From Avibacterium volantium (GTDB lineage Bacteria; Pseudomonadota; Gammaproteobacteria; Enterobacterales; Pasteurellaceae): a DNA stretch of 64,000 nt. This document shows positions 53,186 through 63,009 of this stretch, in pieces (positions within the stretch are counted from its first letter, which is position 1; each line of letters begins with the position of its first letter). The position numbers and the translations under genes are program-made. The DNA is taken from assembly GCF_900635775.1 (NCBI RefSeq), contig NZ_LR134167.1, forward strand, positions 1,955,001-2,019,000. The letters are read 5' to 3'. Below the pieces are notes generated by a model. It saw only the letters and a program-made list of their open reading frames with translations, was not told the DNA's origin and made no database searches.

Positions 53186-53381
53186 ATACTTTTGTAAAAA
53201 AGTGCGGTGGATTTTAGCAAGATAATTTTAATTTCTCAATCCTTTTGCAAAAATCGGCGGAATTCCTAAGAAAATGGACAAGAAAATAGATAGGCAACAG
53301 ACAGACAATTACCGCAACGGCGTTTTAATTGCCACCGTTGCTAGACAAAATTTGTGATTTTCGATCAATTAGTTAAAGGGA
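53186..53381. promoter_or_regulatory. Leader/promoter region upstream of the glycine riboswitch, with an unexplained inverted repeat
   Basis: Contains a USS copy near 53198 and AT-rich sequence that should hold the promoter of the riboswitch transcript. GCAACGG / CCGTTGC at 53314-53341 forms a 7-bp stem around a 14-nt loop without a T-run; it is close to the GNAT gene end (53382, minus strand), which has no other visible terminator. Confidence 0.4.
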
Positions 53382-53648
53382 TTAATGCGCTTCACGCTGC
53401 CATTTTTTAGCAATATAGCTACAACTTGGCACTAAATTTAATTGATGTTCTCGCACAAATTGCACTAAGGCCTGATAAAGTTTATCCGCCACACCTTGCC
53501 CGCGTAAACTCTCTGAAACATAAGTGTGATTAGCATTAATGCTATGCGCATCAATAAAATAATAAGTGAGTTTTGCCACTTTTTGCCCTTGTTCATCAAG
53601 GACAAAAAACTCGCCATCTTGTGGATTTTGTTGATGTTGAATATTCAT
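53382..53648 (-). CDS. Small GNAT-fold N-acetyltransferase (YidJ/YjdJ type, COG2388)
   Basis: 88 residues. NANHTYVSESLRGQGVADKLYQALVQFVREH has the acetyl-CoA loop (RGQGVA). This short type lacks the full GNAT N-terminus and its substrate is unknown. C-terminal VPSCSYIAKKWQ is typical. RBS AAGGAAA. Confidence 0.82.
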   Translation of the reverse strand: MNIQHQQNPQDGEFFVLDEQGQKVAKLTYYFIDAHSINANHTYVSESLRGQGVADKLYQALVQFVREHQLNLVPSCSYIAKKWQREAH

Positions 53649-53687
53649 TTTTTCCTTTGCTTGCTTTCTTAAATAACTTTCTTTTAA

Positions 53688-54519
<832 letters not shown>

Positions 54520-54560
54520 CTACCTTTATTTATTTTGCTAGAAATCATACGCTGTCTTTT

Positions 54561-55262
54561 TTAGCGAAGCAATAATAGGCTCAGGGCAGAAAGGCTTAAA
54601 AACGGCGCAAAGGGAATTTGCTGCACAATTTGTTGTCCATCACGCCTGCACAATTTTTGTATGCCACAAAAAATAATGGCATAACAGCAAGCAAGAAAAA
54701 CAAAGTGCGGTAATTTTTGCCAGAAAACTCCTGCTCCAAGTGCAAACGCTAGCCAACAATCCCCTTCGCCTAACATTGTTTTGTGATAAACCATTTGACT
54801 TATGTAGCAAATACTATAAAAAATTAACAAAATTCCCACCGCACTTGCTAAAGCCTGCTCCAACGAAAGCAGAATAATGTGCCAATGCACGCCAAGCAAT
54901 ATCCATAAGAAAAGCCAAACGCATAATAACGGTGAAATCAATCGATAAAGCCAATCAATAATGCTGATTAAAATCACCAAGCTCAACCAAATCGCCCACC
55001 ATAATGTGATATAAGGATCCGCATTAAGCTTGCTACATAAGGCAAACAATCCTGCAAAGGCAAAAATATAACACAAAAAACTACCGCTCTTTTTATTCTG
55101 CCAAGAAGAATGCAGCATTGGCTTTTCTTTTTGTTGTGGCTGGAAAAATTCACAATAATCTTGCCATACAGCTTGTTTTAGCCGTTGGACAAAAGTGGCA
55201 ATATACAGAAAGATAAGTAGCCCCACAAAGCCACCCAATAAAAATGTCGCAAGCGTAATCAT
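54561..55262 (-). CDS. pilD: Type IV prepilin peptidase PilD, short form
   Basis: 233 residues, about six to seven membrane segments. The two catalytic aspartates are in ISIIDWLYRLISP near residue 100 and GEGDCWLAFALG near 170. It lacks the CxxC...CxxC zinc motif of the N-terminal methyltransferase region, which is common in short Pasteurellaceae PilD. It cleaves prepilin leaders; the same protein may process ComE/competence pseudopilins. Start ATG (55260-55262) overlaps the pilC stop by 4 bp. Confidence 0.88.
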   Translation of the reverse strand: MITLATFLLGGFVGLLIFLYIATFVQRLKQAVWQDYCEFFQPQQKEKPMLHSSWQNKKSGSFLCYIFAFAGLFALCSKLNADPYITLWWAIWLSLVILISIIDWLYRLISPLLCVWLFLWILLGVHWHIILLSLEQALASAVGILLIFYSICYISQMVYHKTMLGEGDCWLAFALGAGVFWQKLPHFVFLACCYAIIFCGIQKLCRRDGQQIVQQIPFAPFLSLSALSLLLLR

Positions 55263-56488
55263 TGGATCATCGCTCCCATATTGAAAATCGGTAAATACAT
55301 TCCTAGCAACACGGCACCGATTAAACCGCCAATAATCACCATTAGCAAGGGTTCAAGCAGTTGAGAAAGTAGATCCACTTGGTGATTGAGATCCTGCTGA
55401 TATTTATCAGCAATATGTTGTAGCATCTGTGCTACCTGCCCACTTTCTTCACCTATTTTTAGCATTTGTTGTGCTGTCATTGGAAAGAAATCACTAGCTA
55501 CGCTATCGGAAAATTTATAACCTTGATTGAGCCAATATAACGCCGTTTCCACCGCTTGATTTAGCACGGGATCAGCCACATCGCTTTTTTCCACCTGCCA
55601 GCTTTGCTGTTTTGGGAAAAAAGATTGCAATGCCATATTTAACGGTACGCCTGAACGCAGCATTAATGCAAGGGCTTGGCTAAAGCGAATCAAGCGGGCT
55701 AACTGGGTAATCTTGCCGAAAATTGGCATTTTATTGATACATCTATTTTTCCACGTTATTAGCTTTGCCGAACGCTTTAGGCGAAAGCGAATAAACAGCA
55801 AAACCAGTATAAATAATAAAGCAAGTTGCCAAAAATGTTGTTGCAACCCTTCGGAAAGATGTAATAAAAATGCGGTAAATGCAGGTAAGCTAGCATTATT
55901 ATTGCCGTACATTTCAGCAAATTGCGGCACGATAAAAATCAGCAACAACAAGGTCAAAAGCACGGAAATGCCCAGCACCAACATAGGATAAAGCAAGATT
56001 TTTTGGATTTTTCGTTGCAGAATTAACGAGTGCTGACGATATTGTGCAATTTGCTCACACACTTGCGCGAGCTTGCCTGTCATTTCGCCCACTTGAATTA
56101 GCTGTTGTTCCTGTTGTGAAAAATATTTCCCTTGTTTTTCAATTCCTTGTGCAAAACTTAAACCGCTTTCAAGATCTTCTATCAATCGCCCAAGCCATAG
56201 ATTTAAAGAAATCACAGTGCAATTCTGCAGCAATAATTGCAAACTTTGCTTAATCGGCACGGCGGATTTCAGCAGTAACGCCAGCTGGTTAATCAGCTCA
56301 TACAATTCATTCGCTTTCGGTTTACGCGGAAATTGCCAGTTGCGTTGCAGCTTGATATTTTGCAACTGTCGTTGAAACAACGCTTGCCGCGCTATTTCAA
56401 TATTCTCTGCCACGATCATACCTTGTTGTTTTTGTTGCAAAAAATTCGTAGCTTGCCAATTAAACAGTTTCATTTTGTGATTGTTCAT
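55259..56488 (-). CDS. pilC: Type IV pilus inner-membrane platform protein PilC
   Basis: 409 residues with two GspF domains. Membrane segments lie near 170-190, 220-235 and 375-400. LALLLKSAVPIKQSLQLLLQN and FSQALALMLRSGVPLNMALQ are the repeated GspF pattern, and LLEPLLMVIIGGLIGAVLLGMYLPIF ends it. Needed for pilus assembly and DNA uptake. Start may be the ATG at 56486-56488 or MKLFNW at 56471-56473; neither has a strong RBS, as if the gene was once coupled to pilB. pilB and pilA are not next to it. Confidence 0.9.
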   Translation of the reverse strand: MNNHKMKLFNWQATNFLQQKQQGMIVAENIEIARQALFQRQLQNIKLQRNWQFPRKPKANELYELINQLALLLKSAVPIKQSLQLLLQNCTVISLNLWLGRLIEDLESGLSFAQGIEKQGKYFSQQEQQLIQVGEMTGKLAQVCEQIAQYRQHSLILQRKIQKILLYPMLVLGISVLLTLLLLIFIVPQFAEMYGNNNASLPAFTAFLLHLSEGLQQHFWQLALLFILVLLFIRFRLKRSAKLITWKNRCINKMPIFGKITQLARLIRFSQALALMLRSGVPLNMALQSFFPKQQSWQVEKSDVADPVLNQAVETALYWLNQGYKFSDSVASDFFPMTAQQMLKIGEESGQVAQMLQHIADKYQQDLNHQVDLLSQLLEPLLMVIIGGLIGAVLLGMYLPIFNMGAMIQ

Positions 56489-56863
56489 TATGTGATGAAT
56501 GGGCTAAATACAGATGTCGCCTAGCTTAACCAAGAAAAAAGAGCGAAAAAAATACCGCACTTTATTTTTTCGATTTAGATCGCAAAATTTATTTTTACTT
56601 ATCGCGAGCCTGCTAAGCCTTGTTGGATAATGCTTTGTTAAAAATATGTTGAAATATGATCGAAATGTTTTTTCTGAGCAAAAATAATTTTGAATTATTA
56701 AACAAAAATTAGGCAAATATTAAACAAACAGATACTTAATTCGCGTTATTATTACTTATTGTCAAAAAACTGTGATCTTAATCACATTAAATTGGAGTGT
56801 TTTCCTATACAATCCGCGCCAGATTTTAAACTTAAACCATAACCACTTGTATAAGGAGTCCTT
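56489..56863. promoter_or_regulatory. Spacer between pilC and manX with CRP-dependent promoter and possible pilB remnant
   Basis: Perfect CRP palindrome TGTGATCTTAATCACA at 56771-56786. TACAAT at 56808-56813 is a good -10; transcription start near 56820 puts the CRP centre at about -41.5, the class II position. RBS AAGGAG precedes manX. On the minus strand at 56636-56598 a short frame reads QSIIQQGLAGSR then a stop, similar in style to the last residues of a PilB-type ATPase; this is the only hint of a deleted pilB end. USS near 56553. Confidence 0.7.
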
Positions 56864-57847
56864 ATGGCTATTGCGATCATCATCGCAACACACGGCGTGG
56901 CGGCAGAGCAACTGCTCAAAACGACCGAAATGTTGATTGGTGAACAAGAAAATGTTGCCACGATCGATTTTGTTCCCGGCGAAAACGCTGAAACGATTAT
57001 GGCGAAATATCAGGAAAAACTCAGCACAACCCTATCACATTGTGATGAAGTCTTATTCCTTGTAGATACTTGGGGCGGCAGTCCGTTTAATGCGGCAAAC
57101 CGTGTATCGGAAGGCAAAGACAATATGGATATTGTGACTGGGGTAAACGTGCCAATGTTGGTGGAAACCTTTATGGCGCGTGATGATGGCCCAAGTTTGC
57201 AAGAACTCGTGGCAATCGCGTTAGAAACAGGTCGTACGGGGGTTCGTGCGTTGAGATATGTGGAAGAAGAGCCAGAGCAAGCGCCGCAAGCCGTTGCTCA
57301 AGCCGCCCCTGCACCAAGCCAACCTGAAGTGGTTACACCAAATAAAGAAGGTCATCTTGTTGTTGGGCTTGCGCGTATTGATGACCGCTTAATTCACGGT
57401 CAAGTAGCAACGCGCTGGACAAAAGAAAGCAAAGTTTCTCGCATTGTGGTAGTCAATGACGATGTAGCGAAAGATAGCGTTCGTTCAACAATGCTGAAAA
57501 GCGTTGCACCACCGGGAGTAACCGCACACGTTGTGGGCGTAGATAAAATGATCCGCGTTTATAACAACCCTGAATATGCAGGCGAGCGTATGATGTTGTT
57601 ATTCACCAATCCAACAGACGTGTTAAAACTGCTAGAAGCTGGCGTTGATATGAAATCCATCAACATTGGTGGTATGGCTTATAAAGATGGTAAGAAAATG
57701 ATTACCAGTGCGGTATCTGTTGATGATAAAGACATTGACGCATTCAAAGCCATTGATGCAATGGGCGTGGAGCTTGATGTGCGTAAAGTATCAAATGATA
57801 GCCGTCAATATATGATGGATTTATTGAAGAAAAACAATCTTGTGTAA
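56864..57847 (+). CDS. manX: PTS mannose enzyme IIAB
   Basis: 327 residues. IIA domain ~1-135 with active H10 (IIATHGVAAE) and FLVDTWGGSPFNAANR. A PQA-rich linker ~136-160. IIB domain ~163-327 with active H178 (RIDDRLIHGQVATRW). Phosphorylates mannose, glucose, glucosamine and related sugars during uptake with ManYZ. Heads manXYZ behind a class II CRP promoter. Confidence 0.96.
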   Translation: MAIAIIIATHGVAAEQLLKTTEMLIGEQENVATIDFVPGENAETIMAKYQEKLSTTLSHCDEVLFLVDTWGGSPFNAANRVSEGKDNMDIVTGVNVPMLVETFMARDDGPSLQELVAIALETGRTGVRALRYVEEEPEQAPQAVAQAAPAPSQPEVVTPNKEGHLVVGLARIDDRLIHGQVATRWTKESKVSRIVVVNDDVAKDSVRSTMLKSVAPPGVTAHVVGVDKMIRVYNNPEYAGERMMLLFTNPTDVLKLLEAGVDMKSINIGGMAYKDGKKMITSAVSVDDKDIDAFKAIDAMGVELDVRKVSNDSRQYMMDLLKKNNLV

Positions 57848-57859
57848 AGGATGAATATT

Positions 57860-58663
57860 ATGGAAATTTCAACGCTACAAATTATTCTTGTATTTATCGT
57901 TGCCTGTATTTCAGGTATGGGATCGATCCTTGATGAATTTCAAACTCACCGTCCGCTTATCGCTTGTACCCTTGTGGGCTTAGTGTTAGGCGATATTAAA
58001 ACGGGGATTATTGTGGGTGGTTCATTAGAATTACTTGCTCTTGGCTGGATGAACATTGGTGCGGCACTTGCACCTGATGCGGCATTAGCTTCTGTGGTTT
58101 CAACCATTCTTGTCATTGTGGGAGGTCAAGAAATCACTACCGCGATCGCTCTTGCCATTCCACTTGCCGCAGCAGGTCAAGTTTTAACCTATGTGGTGCG
58201 TGCAATTACTGTGGGTTTCCAACACGCTGCAGACCGTGCCATTGAAGATGGCAATTTAACTCGCTTAGACTGGATTCACTGCAGCGCCTTGATTTTACAA
58301 GCAATGCGTATTGCAATCCCAGCGTTAATCGTTGCTTTAACCGCAGGTACAGACGCTGTGCAAGCAATGTTAAATGCAATTCCGCCAGTTGTGACAACAG
58401 GCTTAAAAATTGCCGGTGGAATTATCGCCGTTGTGGGTTACGCAATGGTGATCAATATGATGCGCGCAGGCCACTTAATGCCATTTTTCTACGCAGGCTT
58501 TGTGATTGCCGCCTTTACTGATTTCAACCTTGTTGCCTTAGGTGTGCTAGGTGCAATTATGGCAGCACTTTATATCCAACTTCACCCGAAATACAACCAA
58601 AGTAAACAAGTGGTGCAAGTGGTTTCAAATGGCAACAATGATCTTGATAACAGATTAGATTAA
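57860..58663 (+). CDS. manY: PTS mannose enzyme IIC
   Basis: 267 residues from the ATG at 57860, 8 bases after AAAGGA; an ATG nine bases earlier is too close to the RBS. MEISTLQIILVFIVACISGMGS is the family N-terminus. Hydrophobic channel subunit. 12 bp after manX. Confidence 0.95.
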   Translation: MEISTLQIILVFIVACISGMGSILDEFQTHRPLIACTLVGLVLGDIKTGIIVGGSLELLALGWMNIGAALAPDAALASVVSTILVIVGGQEITTAIALAIPLAAAGQVLTYVVRAITVGFQHAADRAIEDGNLTRLDWIHCSALILQAMRIAIPALIVALTAGTDAVQAMLNAIPPVVTTGLKIAGGIIAVVGYAMVINMMRAGHLMPFFYAGFVIAAFTDFNLVALGVLGAIMAALYIQLHPKYNQSKQVVQVVSNGNNDLDNRLD

Positions 58664-58676
58664 TGGGGTAAGAAAA

Positions 58677-59513
58677 ATGACAACTGAAATGAAAAAAGTA
58701 ACCCAAAGCGATTTAAATAAAGTGGTAATGCGTTCTAACCTTTTCCAAGGTTCTTGGAACTTTGAGCGTATGCAAGCACTAGGCTTCGCTTATTCAATGG
58801 TGCCTGTTATCAAGCGTTTATACCCAGATCCAAATTCTCAAGAACGCAAAGATGCAATCAAACGCCATTTAGAATTCTTTAACACACAACCTTTCGTGGC
58901 CGCACCTGTATTAGGGGTAACCATCGCAATGGAAGAAGAGCGTGCGAATGGGAAAGAAATTGATGATGCGGCAATCAACGGGATCAAAGTAGGTCTAATG
59001 GGGCCACTTGCTGGTGTGGGTGATCCAATTTTCTGGGGAACAGCTCGTCCTGTATTTGCAGCTCTTGGTGCAGGCTTAGCATTAAGCGGAAGTATCCTTG
59101 GCCCATTATTATTCTTTGTTTTGTTCAACCTTGTACGTTTAGCAACCCGTTATTACGGCGTAGTTTATGGCTATAAGAAAGGGCTTGATGTGGTGCAAGA
59201 TATGAGTGGGGGCTTATTGCAAAAACTCACTGAAGGGGCATCAATTCTCGGTCTATTCATAATGGGGGCATTAGTGCAAAAATGGACAAGCATTAATGTG
59301 CCACTGGTGGTTTCCACCATTGAAAAGCAAGACGGTACAATTGAAGTGACCACCGTGCAATCTATCCTTGATAGCTTAATGCCGGGCTTATTACCATTGC
59401 TATTTACCTTTGCTTGTATGTGGTTATTACGCAACCGTGTCAATGCGTTATGGATTATCGTGGGCATTTTCATCATCGGTATCATCGGTGCAGCAACCGG
59501 TATTCTTGCTTAA
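58677..59513 (+). CDS. manZ: PTS mannose enzyme IID
   Basis: 278 residues. SNLFQGSWNFERMQALGFAYSMVPVIKRLY and MGPLAGVGDPIFWGTARPV are IID signatures. C-terminal membrane segments. Follows manY by 13 bp; ends with a terminator. Confidence 0.95.
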   Translation: MTTEMKKVTQSDLNKVVMRSNLFQGSWNFERMQALGFAYSMVPVIKRLYPDPNSQERKDAIKRHLEFFNTQPFVAAPVLGVTIAMEEERANGKEIDDAAINGIKVGLMGPLAGVGDPIFWGTARPVFAALGAGLALSGSILGPLLFFVLFNLVRLATRYYGVVYGYKKGLDVVQDMSGGLLQKLTEGASILGLFIMGALVQKWTSINVPLVVSTIEKQDGTIEVTTVQSILDSLMPGLLPLLFTFACMWLLRNRVNALWIIVGIFIIGIIGAATGILA

Positions 59514-59545
59514 TCGTTACTTAAACGCAGAATAATGCTAAAATT

Positions 59546-59583
59546 AAACTCTCCCCGAACTTTCGCGGAGAGTTTATTTTTTG
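59546..59583 (+). terminator. Terminator after manXYZ
   Basis: AAACTCTCC / GGAGAGTTT stem with inner CG pairing (CCG / CGC region) and ATTTTTTG after it. It ends ~25 bp before yobD, so yobD is either read through or starts nearby. Confidence 0.82.
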
Positions 59584-59607
59584 TCTAATCAGAATACGGA
59601 CGTTGTT

Positions 59608-60162
59608 ATGATCAATACCGCTTTATTAGTTTTTATCATTCTTTATTTTTTATATGCTTTCTATGATCAATTCCTAATGGAAAAACGCTTTGGTGAAACC
59701 ATCTTAAAAGTGCGTTTACGCCGTAAATCGAAAATTGAAGGCCTTATTATGCTCGCACTGGTTGGCATTGCTATTTATCAAGCGCTACCACAAGGTATCG
59801 AACCTTACACAATGTTTTTATTGGTAATGTTTGGTATTTTGATGATTTATCATTTCTTTATCCGCTACCCTGTGTTTATTTTGAAAAAAGACGGCTTTTT
59901 CTTAAATAATCTTTATTTGCAATATGCTTACATCAATACCATTAATATTGGTGAAAATGGCTTTTTGCAATTAGTGTTAAAAAACCGCAAAGCCGTGCCT
60001 TTAGTTGCTGAAAATCCTAAAGATGTGGAAAAAATTCTACAATATCTCACCGATAGCGGTCGCATTTCGCAAGATCAAAACGCCCTAGAACAAGCTAAGC
60101 AACAAGCGAAACAAAAATCCACGGCGAACAAAAGCGAAAAAACCAATAAAAAAGGAAAATAA
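59608..60162 (+). CDS. YobD-like membrane protein (UPF0266/DUF986)
   Basis: 184 residues from the ATG at 59608 (weak RBS ACGGA). Three membrane segments in the first ~95 residues, FYDQFLMEKRFGETILKVRLRRKSKIEGLI in pieces, and FILKKDGFFLNNLYLQYAYINTINI as in E. coli YobD. The Lys/Gln-rich tail (~150-184) is an extension over the ~150-residue E. coli protein. yobD follows manXYZ in E. coli too, so some link to the PTS is likely. Function unknown. A TTG at 59581 is less likely. Confidence 0.82.
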   Translation: MINTALLVFIILYFLYAFYDQFLMEKRFGETILKVRLRRKSKIEGLIMLALVGIAIYQALPQGIEPYTMFLLVMFGILMIYHFFIRYPVFILKKDGFFLNNLYLQYAYINTINIGENGFLQLVLKNRKAVPLVAENPKDVEKILQYLTDSGRISQDQNALEQAKQQAKQKSTANKSEKTNKKGK

Positions 60163-60164
60163 CA

Positions 60165-61376
60165 ATGCTTTACCCATTAAACGGTCAGCTCCAGCATTAT
60201 GTCTGGGGCGGACACCAATTTTTACCTGAGTTTCTGGGCATTCCAGCCGAACAAAATCAATATTATGCTGAATGGTGGCTAGGGGATCACAATTCTGCCC
60301 CATCAATCATTGAAGAAAATGGCATATCTGAGCCACTAAACGCATTTTTAGCGAAAAATCCCACCGCACTTGGGGAAACAAGCCGAACCCAATTTGGCGA
60401 CAACTTGCCTTATTTGCTGAAAATTTTAGATGTAAAACTGCCCCTTTCCATTCAGCTTCACCCAACAAAAGCCCAAGCTGAAGCAGGCTTTGCAAGAGAA
60501 AATACCCTAGGCATTGCCTTAAACGATCCAAAAAGAACTTACAAAGACAACAATCACAAACCCGAAATGATGATTGCCTTGTCCGATTTTTGGTTATTGC
60601 ACGGATTCAAAACCAAGCAAGCCATTCTGCAAACCTTGCAAGCTCGCCCTTCTCTCGTTCCGCTTGCAGAAAAACTTGCACAACAATCCTTAGCAGATTT
60701 TTATGCCGACATTATGCAAGCCGACCAGCAAGCCCTTGCGGCGTGGCTCAACCCAATTATTCAAGCCAATCAAAGCGCTTATGCACAAAATCAGCTAAGC
60801 CTTGATAATCCTGATTATTGGGTACTTTACACAATGGACACAATGCAGATTTCCCCTGAAAAACTTGATGTGGGGCTGATCTGTTTCTACTTATTTAATA
60901 TTGTGGAAGTAAAAAAAGGCGAAGGTATTTTCCAAGACGCAGGCATTCCACATGCCTATTTACGCGGGCAAAATATTGAATTAATGGCCTGTTCCGACAA
61001 CGTTATCCGCGGCGGCTTAACGCCAAAACACGTTGATATTGCTGAGTTATTGAAAGTGATTGACTGCCGAGAAGTCGTGCCACAAATTATCCCTGTCGCA
61101 CCAAAAAACGAGCCAGTATTCACTTATCAAACACCAGCAAAAGATTTCGCCCTCACCCAAGTGAGCTATCAACAAGCTGAGCAACATCGCTTACACGCAC
61201 AAAGTGCCGAGATTTTATTGGTCATGCGCGGCGAGCTAAAAATCAGCGAAAATTCCACCGCACTTTATTTAAAACAAGGTCAATCGGCGTTTATCAGTGC
61301 AGATTCTGACTATTTAATAGAAGGAATTGAAGATGGGTATGCAGTGATTGCGAAGTTGCCCACCGAAGATAACTAA
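60165..61376 (+). CDS. manA: Mannose-6-phosphate isomerase, type I
   Basis: 403 residues. Zinc ligands are seen in SIQLHPTKAQAEAGF and PHAYLRGQNIELMACSDNVIRGGLTPKHVD; YAEWWLGDHNSAPS lies near the N-terminus. Interconverts mannose-6-phosphate and fructose-6-phosphate, which matches manXYZ upstream. 2 bp after yobD, RBS AAGGAAAATAAC. Confidence 0.95.
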   Translation: MLYPLNGQLQHYVWGGHQFLPEFLGIPAEQNQYYAEWWLGDHNSAPSIIEENGISEPLNAFLAKNPTALGETSRTQFGDNLPYLLKILDVKLPLSIQLHPTKAQAEAGFARENTLGIALNDPKRTYKDNNHKPEMMIALSDFWLLHGFKTKQAILQTLQARPSLVPLAEKLAQQSLADFYADIMQADQQALAAWLNPIIQANQSAYAQNQLSLDNPDYWVLYTMDTMQISPEKLDVGLICFYLFNIVEVKKGEGIFQDAGIPHAYLRGQNIELMACSDNVIRGGLTPKHVDIAELLKVIDCREVVPQIIPVAPKNEPVFTYQTPAKDFALTQVSYQQAEQHRLHAQSAEILLVMRGELKISENSTALYLKQGQSAFISADSDYLIEGIEDGYAVIAKLPTEDN

Positions 61377-61403
61377 AATAAAAAGTTTACTTAGAATATT
61401 CAA

Positions 61404-61432
61404 AAAGCGGTGAAAGATACTTTCATCGCTTT
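61404..61432. terminator. Terminator between manA and rnhA
   Basis: AAAGCGGTGAAAG / CTTTCATCGCTTT with one G-T wobble, a 13-bp stem with a 3-nt loop, between convergent genes. Confidence 0.82.
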
Positions 61433-61435
61433 CTG

Positions 61436-61900
61436 CTATGAACGCTCATACCCCACATCTTCCAACGTTGGATTTTCTGCACCTTGTTTTGCGAGTTGAT
61501 CGCAGATTTCGTTTTCTCGATGCCCGCTATGTCCTTTCACCCATTGCCAATGTATTTGGTGTCTTTGTGTTTCATTATCAAGCAATAACCATAAATCTTG
61601 GTTTTTCACTGGCTTGCCTGTGCTAGATTTCCAGTTATTTTTTTTCCAATTAAAAATCCACTTAGTAATGCCATTTTTCATATATTGGCTATCGCTATGT
61701 AGAGTAACTTTGCAAGGTTCTTTTAAGCTAGCTAAAGCCTCAATAACGGCTCTCAGCTCCATTCGGTTGTTTGTTGTTTTGAAATAACCTTTTGAAATTT
61801 GTTTTTCGTGCTGTTTATAACGTAATAGAATGCCTATGCCACCCGCACCGGGGTTGCCTAGACAGGACCCATCAGTGAAAATTTCAATATGTTTCAACAT
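61436..61900 (-). CDS. rnhA: Ribonuclease HI
   Basis: 154 residues. Catalytic acidic residues in [12 protein letters not shown] (Asp), [12 protein letters not shown] (Glu), [12 protein letters not shown] (Asp) and [12 protein letters not shown] (His/Asp). Degrades RNA in RNA-DNA hybrids. Divergent from dnaQ, 81 bp apart, a conserved pairing. Confidence 0.96.
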   Translation of the reverse strand: MLKHIEIFTDGSCLGNPGAGGIGILLRYKQHEKQISKGYFKTTNNRMELRAVIEALASLKEPCKVTLHSDSQYMKNGITKWIFNWKKNNWKSSTGKPVKNQDLWLLLDNETQRHQIHWQWVKGHSGHRENEICDQLAKQGAENPTLEDVGYERS

Positions 61901-61981
61901 AAATTCAGATAAATTTTAGCTATAATTTTTTTTCAAATGGGGCGATAATACCGCAAAATTTCATAAAGAGATAGGAAAACT

Positions 61982-62749
61982 ATGACGACTTCACTTATCC
62001 CTGAACGTCAAATTGTGCTAGATACAGAAACCACTGGTATGAACCAATTTGGTGCGCATTATGAAGGGCATTGTATTATTGAGATCGGTGCGGTTGAATT
62101 GATTAACCGCAAATATACGGGGCGAAAGCTGCATTTGTACATTAAACCTGATCGCCCTGTTGATCCTGAGGCAATTAAAGTTCACGGCATTACTGATGAA
62201 ATGTTAGCGGATAAACCAAGTTTCTCTGAAGTGGCTCAAGAGTTTATTGAGTTTATTCAAGGCGCTGAGTTGTTGATTCATAATGCGCCCTTCGATGTGG
62301 GGTTTATGGATTATGAATTTGAAAAACACAAGTGCAATGTGAAGACTAGCGATATTTGTACCGTTACAGATACCTTACAAATGGCTCGTCAGCAATATCC
62401 CGGCAAGCGCAATAGCTTAGATGCTCTTTGTGATCGTTTACATATCGATAATAGTAAACGAACACTACACGGTGCATTGCTGGATGCGGAGATTCTAGGC
62501 GATGTTTATTTAGCAATGACAGGTGGTCAAACAAGTTTGTTTGATGATACGGAAACCGAAGAACCGATACAACAGATTGAAGAAGAAGTACAAATTGAAA
62601 GTGCGGTGGTTTTTTCACAAGATTTTACTGTGATTACACCCGATGCAGAAGAAGAGCAAGCCCATTTAGACTATTTAAAATTAATTAATAAAAAAAGCAA
62701 AGAAAACTGTTTATGGATAAAACGAACGGAGAATGAAAGCGTACATTAG
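61982..62749 (+). CDS. dnaQ: DNA polymerase III epsilon subunit (proofreading exonuclease)
   Basis: 255 residues. DEDDh exonuclease motifs: ExoI IVLDTETTGMN, ExoII LLIHNAPFDVGFMDYE, ExoIII with HGALLDAEILGDVY. C-terminal ~60 residues carry the polymerase-binding tail. RBS AGATAGG. USS near 62598. Divergent from rnhA. Confidence 0.95.
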   Translation: MTTSLIPERQIVLDTETTGMNQFGAHYEGHCIIEIGAVELINRKYTGRKLHLYIKPDRPVDPEAIKVHGITDEMLADKPSFSEVAQEFIEFIQGAELLIHNAPFDVGFMDYEFEKHKCNVKTSDICTVTDTLQMARQQYPGKRNSLDALCDRLHIDNSKRTLHGALLDAEILGDVYLAMTGGQTSLFDDTETEEPIQQIEEEVQIESAVVFSQDFTVITPDAEEEQAHLDYLKLINKKSKENCLWIKRTENESVH

Positions 62750-62792
62750 CGCTCATTGATTAATCAGTTAAACAGCCGGGTATAAAAATTGC

Positions 62793-62821
62793 TTGACGAA
62801 CTTTTCGTTCACTATTATTAT
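62793..62821 (+). promoter_or_regulatory. Sigma-70 promoter of the tRNA-Asp pair
   Basis: TTGACG at 62793-62798, 17-bp spacer, TATTAT at 62816-62821, followed by GC-rich GCCTCTCGC, a discriminator typical of stable-RNA promoters under stringent control. Confidence 0.8.
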
Positions 62822-62836
62822 GCCTCTCGCTAACGC

Positions 62837-62913
62837 GGAGTGGTAGTTCAGCTGGTTAGAATACCTGCCTGTCACGCAGGGGGTCGCGGGTTCGAGTCCC
62901 GTCCATTCCGCCA
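62837..62913 (+). tRNA. tRNA-Asp (GTC), copy 1
   Basis: 77 nt ending in encoded CCA. Anticodon loop CTGTCAC gives GTC. D-loop AGCTGGTTAGA, T-arm GGGTTCGAGTCCC. Acceptor stem GGAGTGG / CCATTCC. Confidence 0.97.
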
Positions 62914-62932
62914 ATTTAGCACTCTTAGATTC

Positions 62933-63009
62933 GGAGCGGTAGTTCAGCTGGTTAGAATACCTGCCTGTCACGCAGGGGGTCGCGGGTTCGAGTCCCGTCC
63001 GTTCCGCCA
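62933..63009 (+). tRNA. tRNA-Asp (GTC), copy 2
   Basis: 77 nt with encoded CCA, 19 bp after copy 1 and identical to it except in the acceptor stem: GGAGCGG / CCGTTCC. The T-A pair of copy 1 is a C-G pair here, a compensatory double change. A T-rich stretch (about 63011-63020) may end transcription. Confidence 0.97.
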
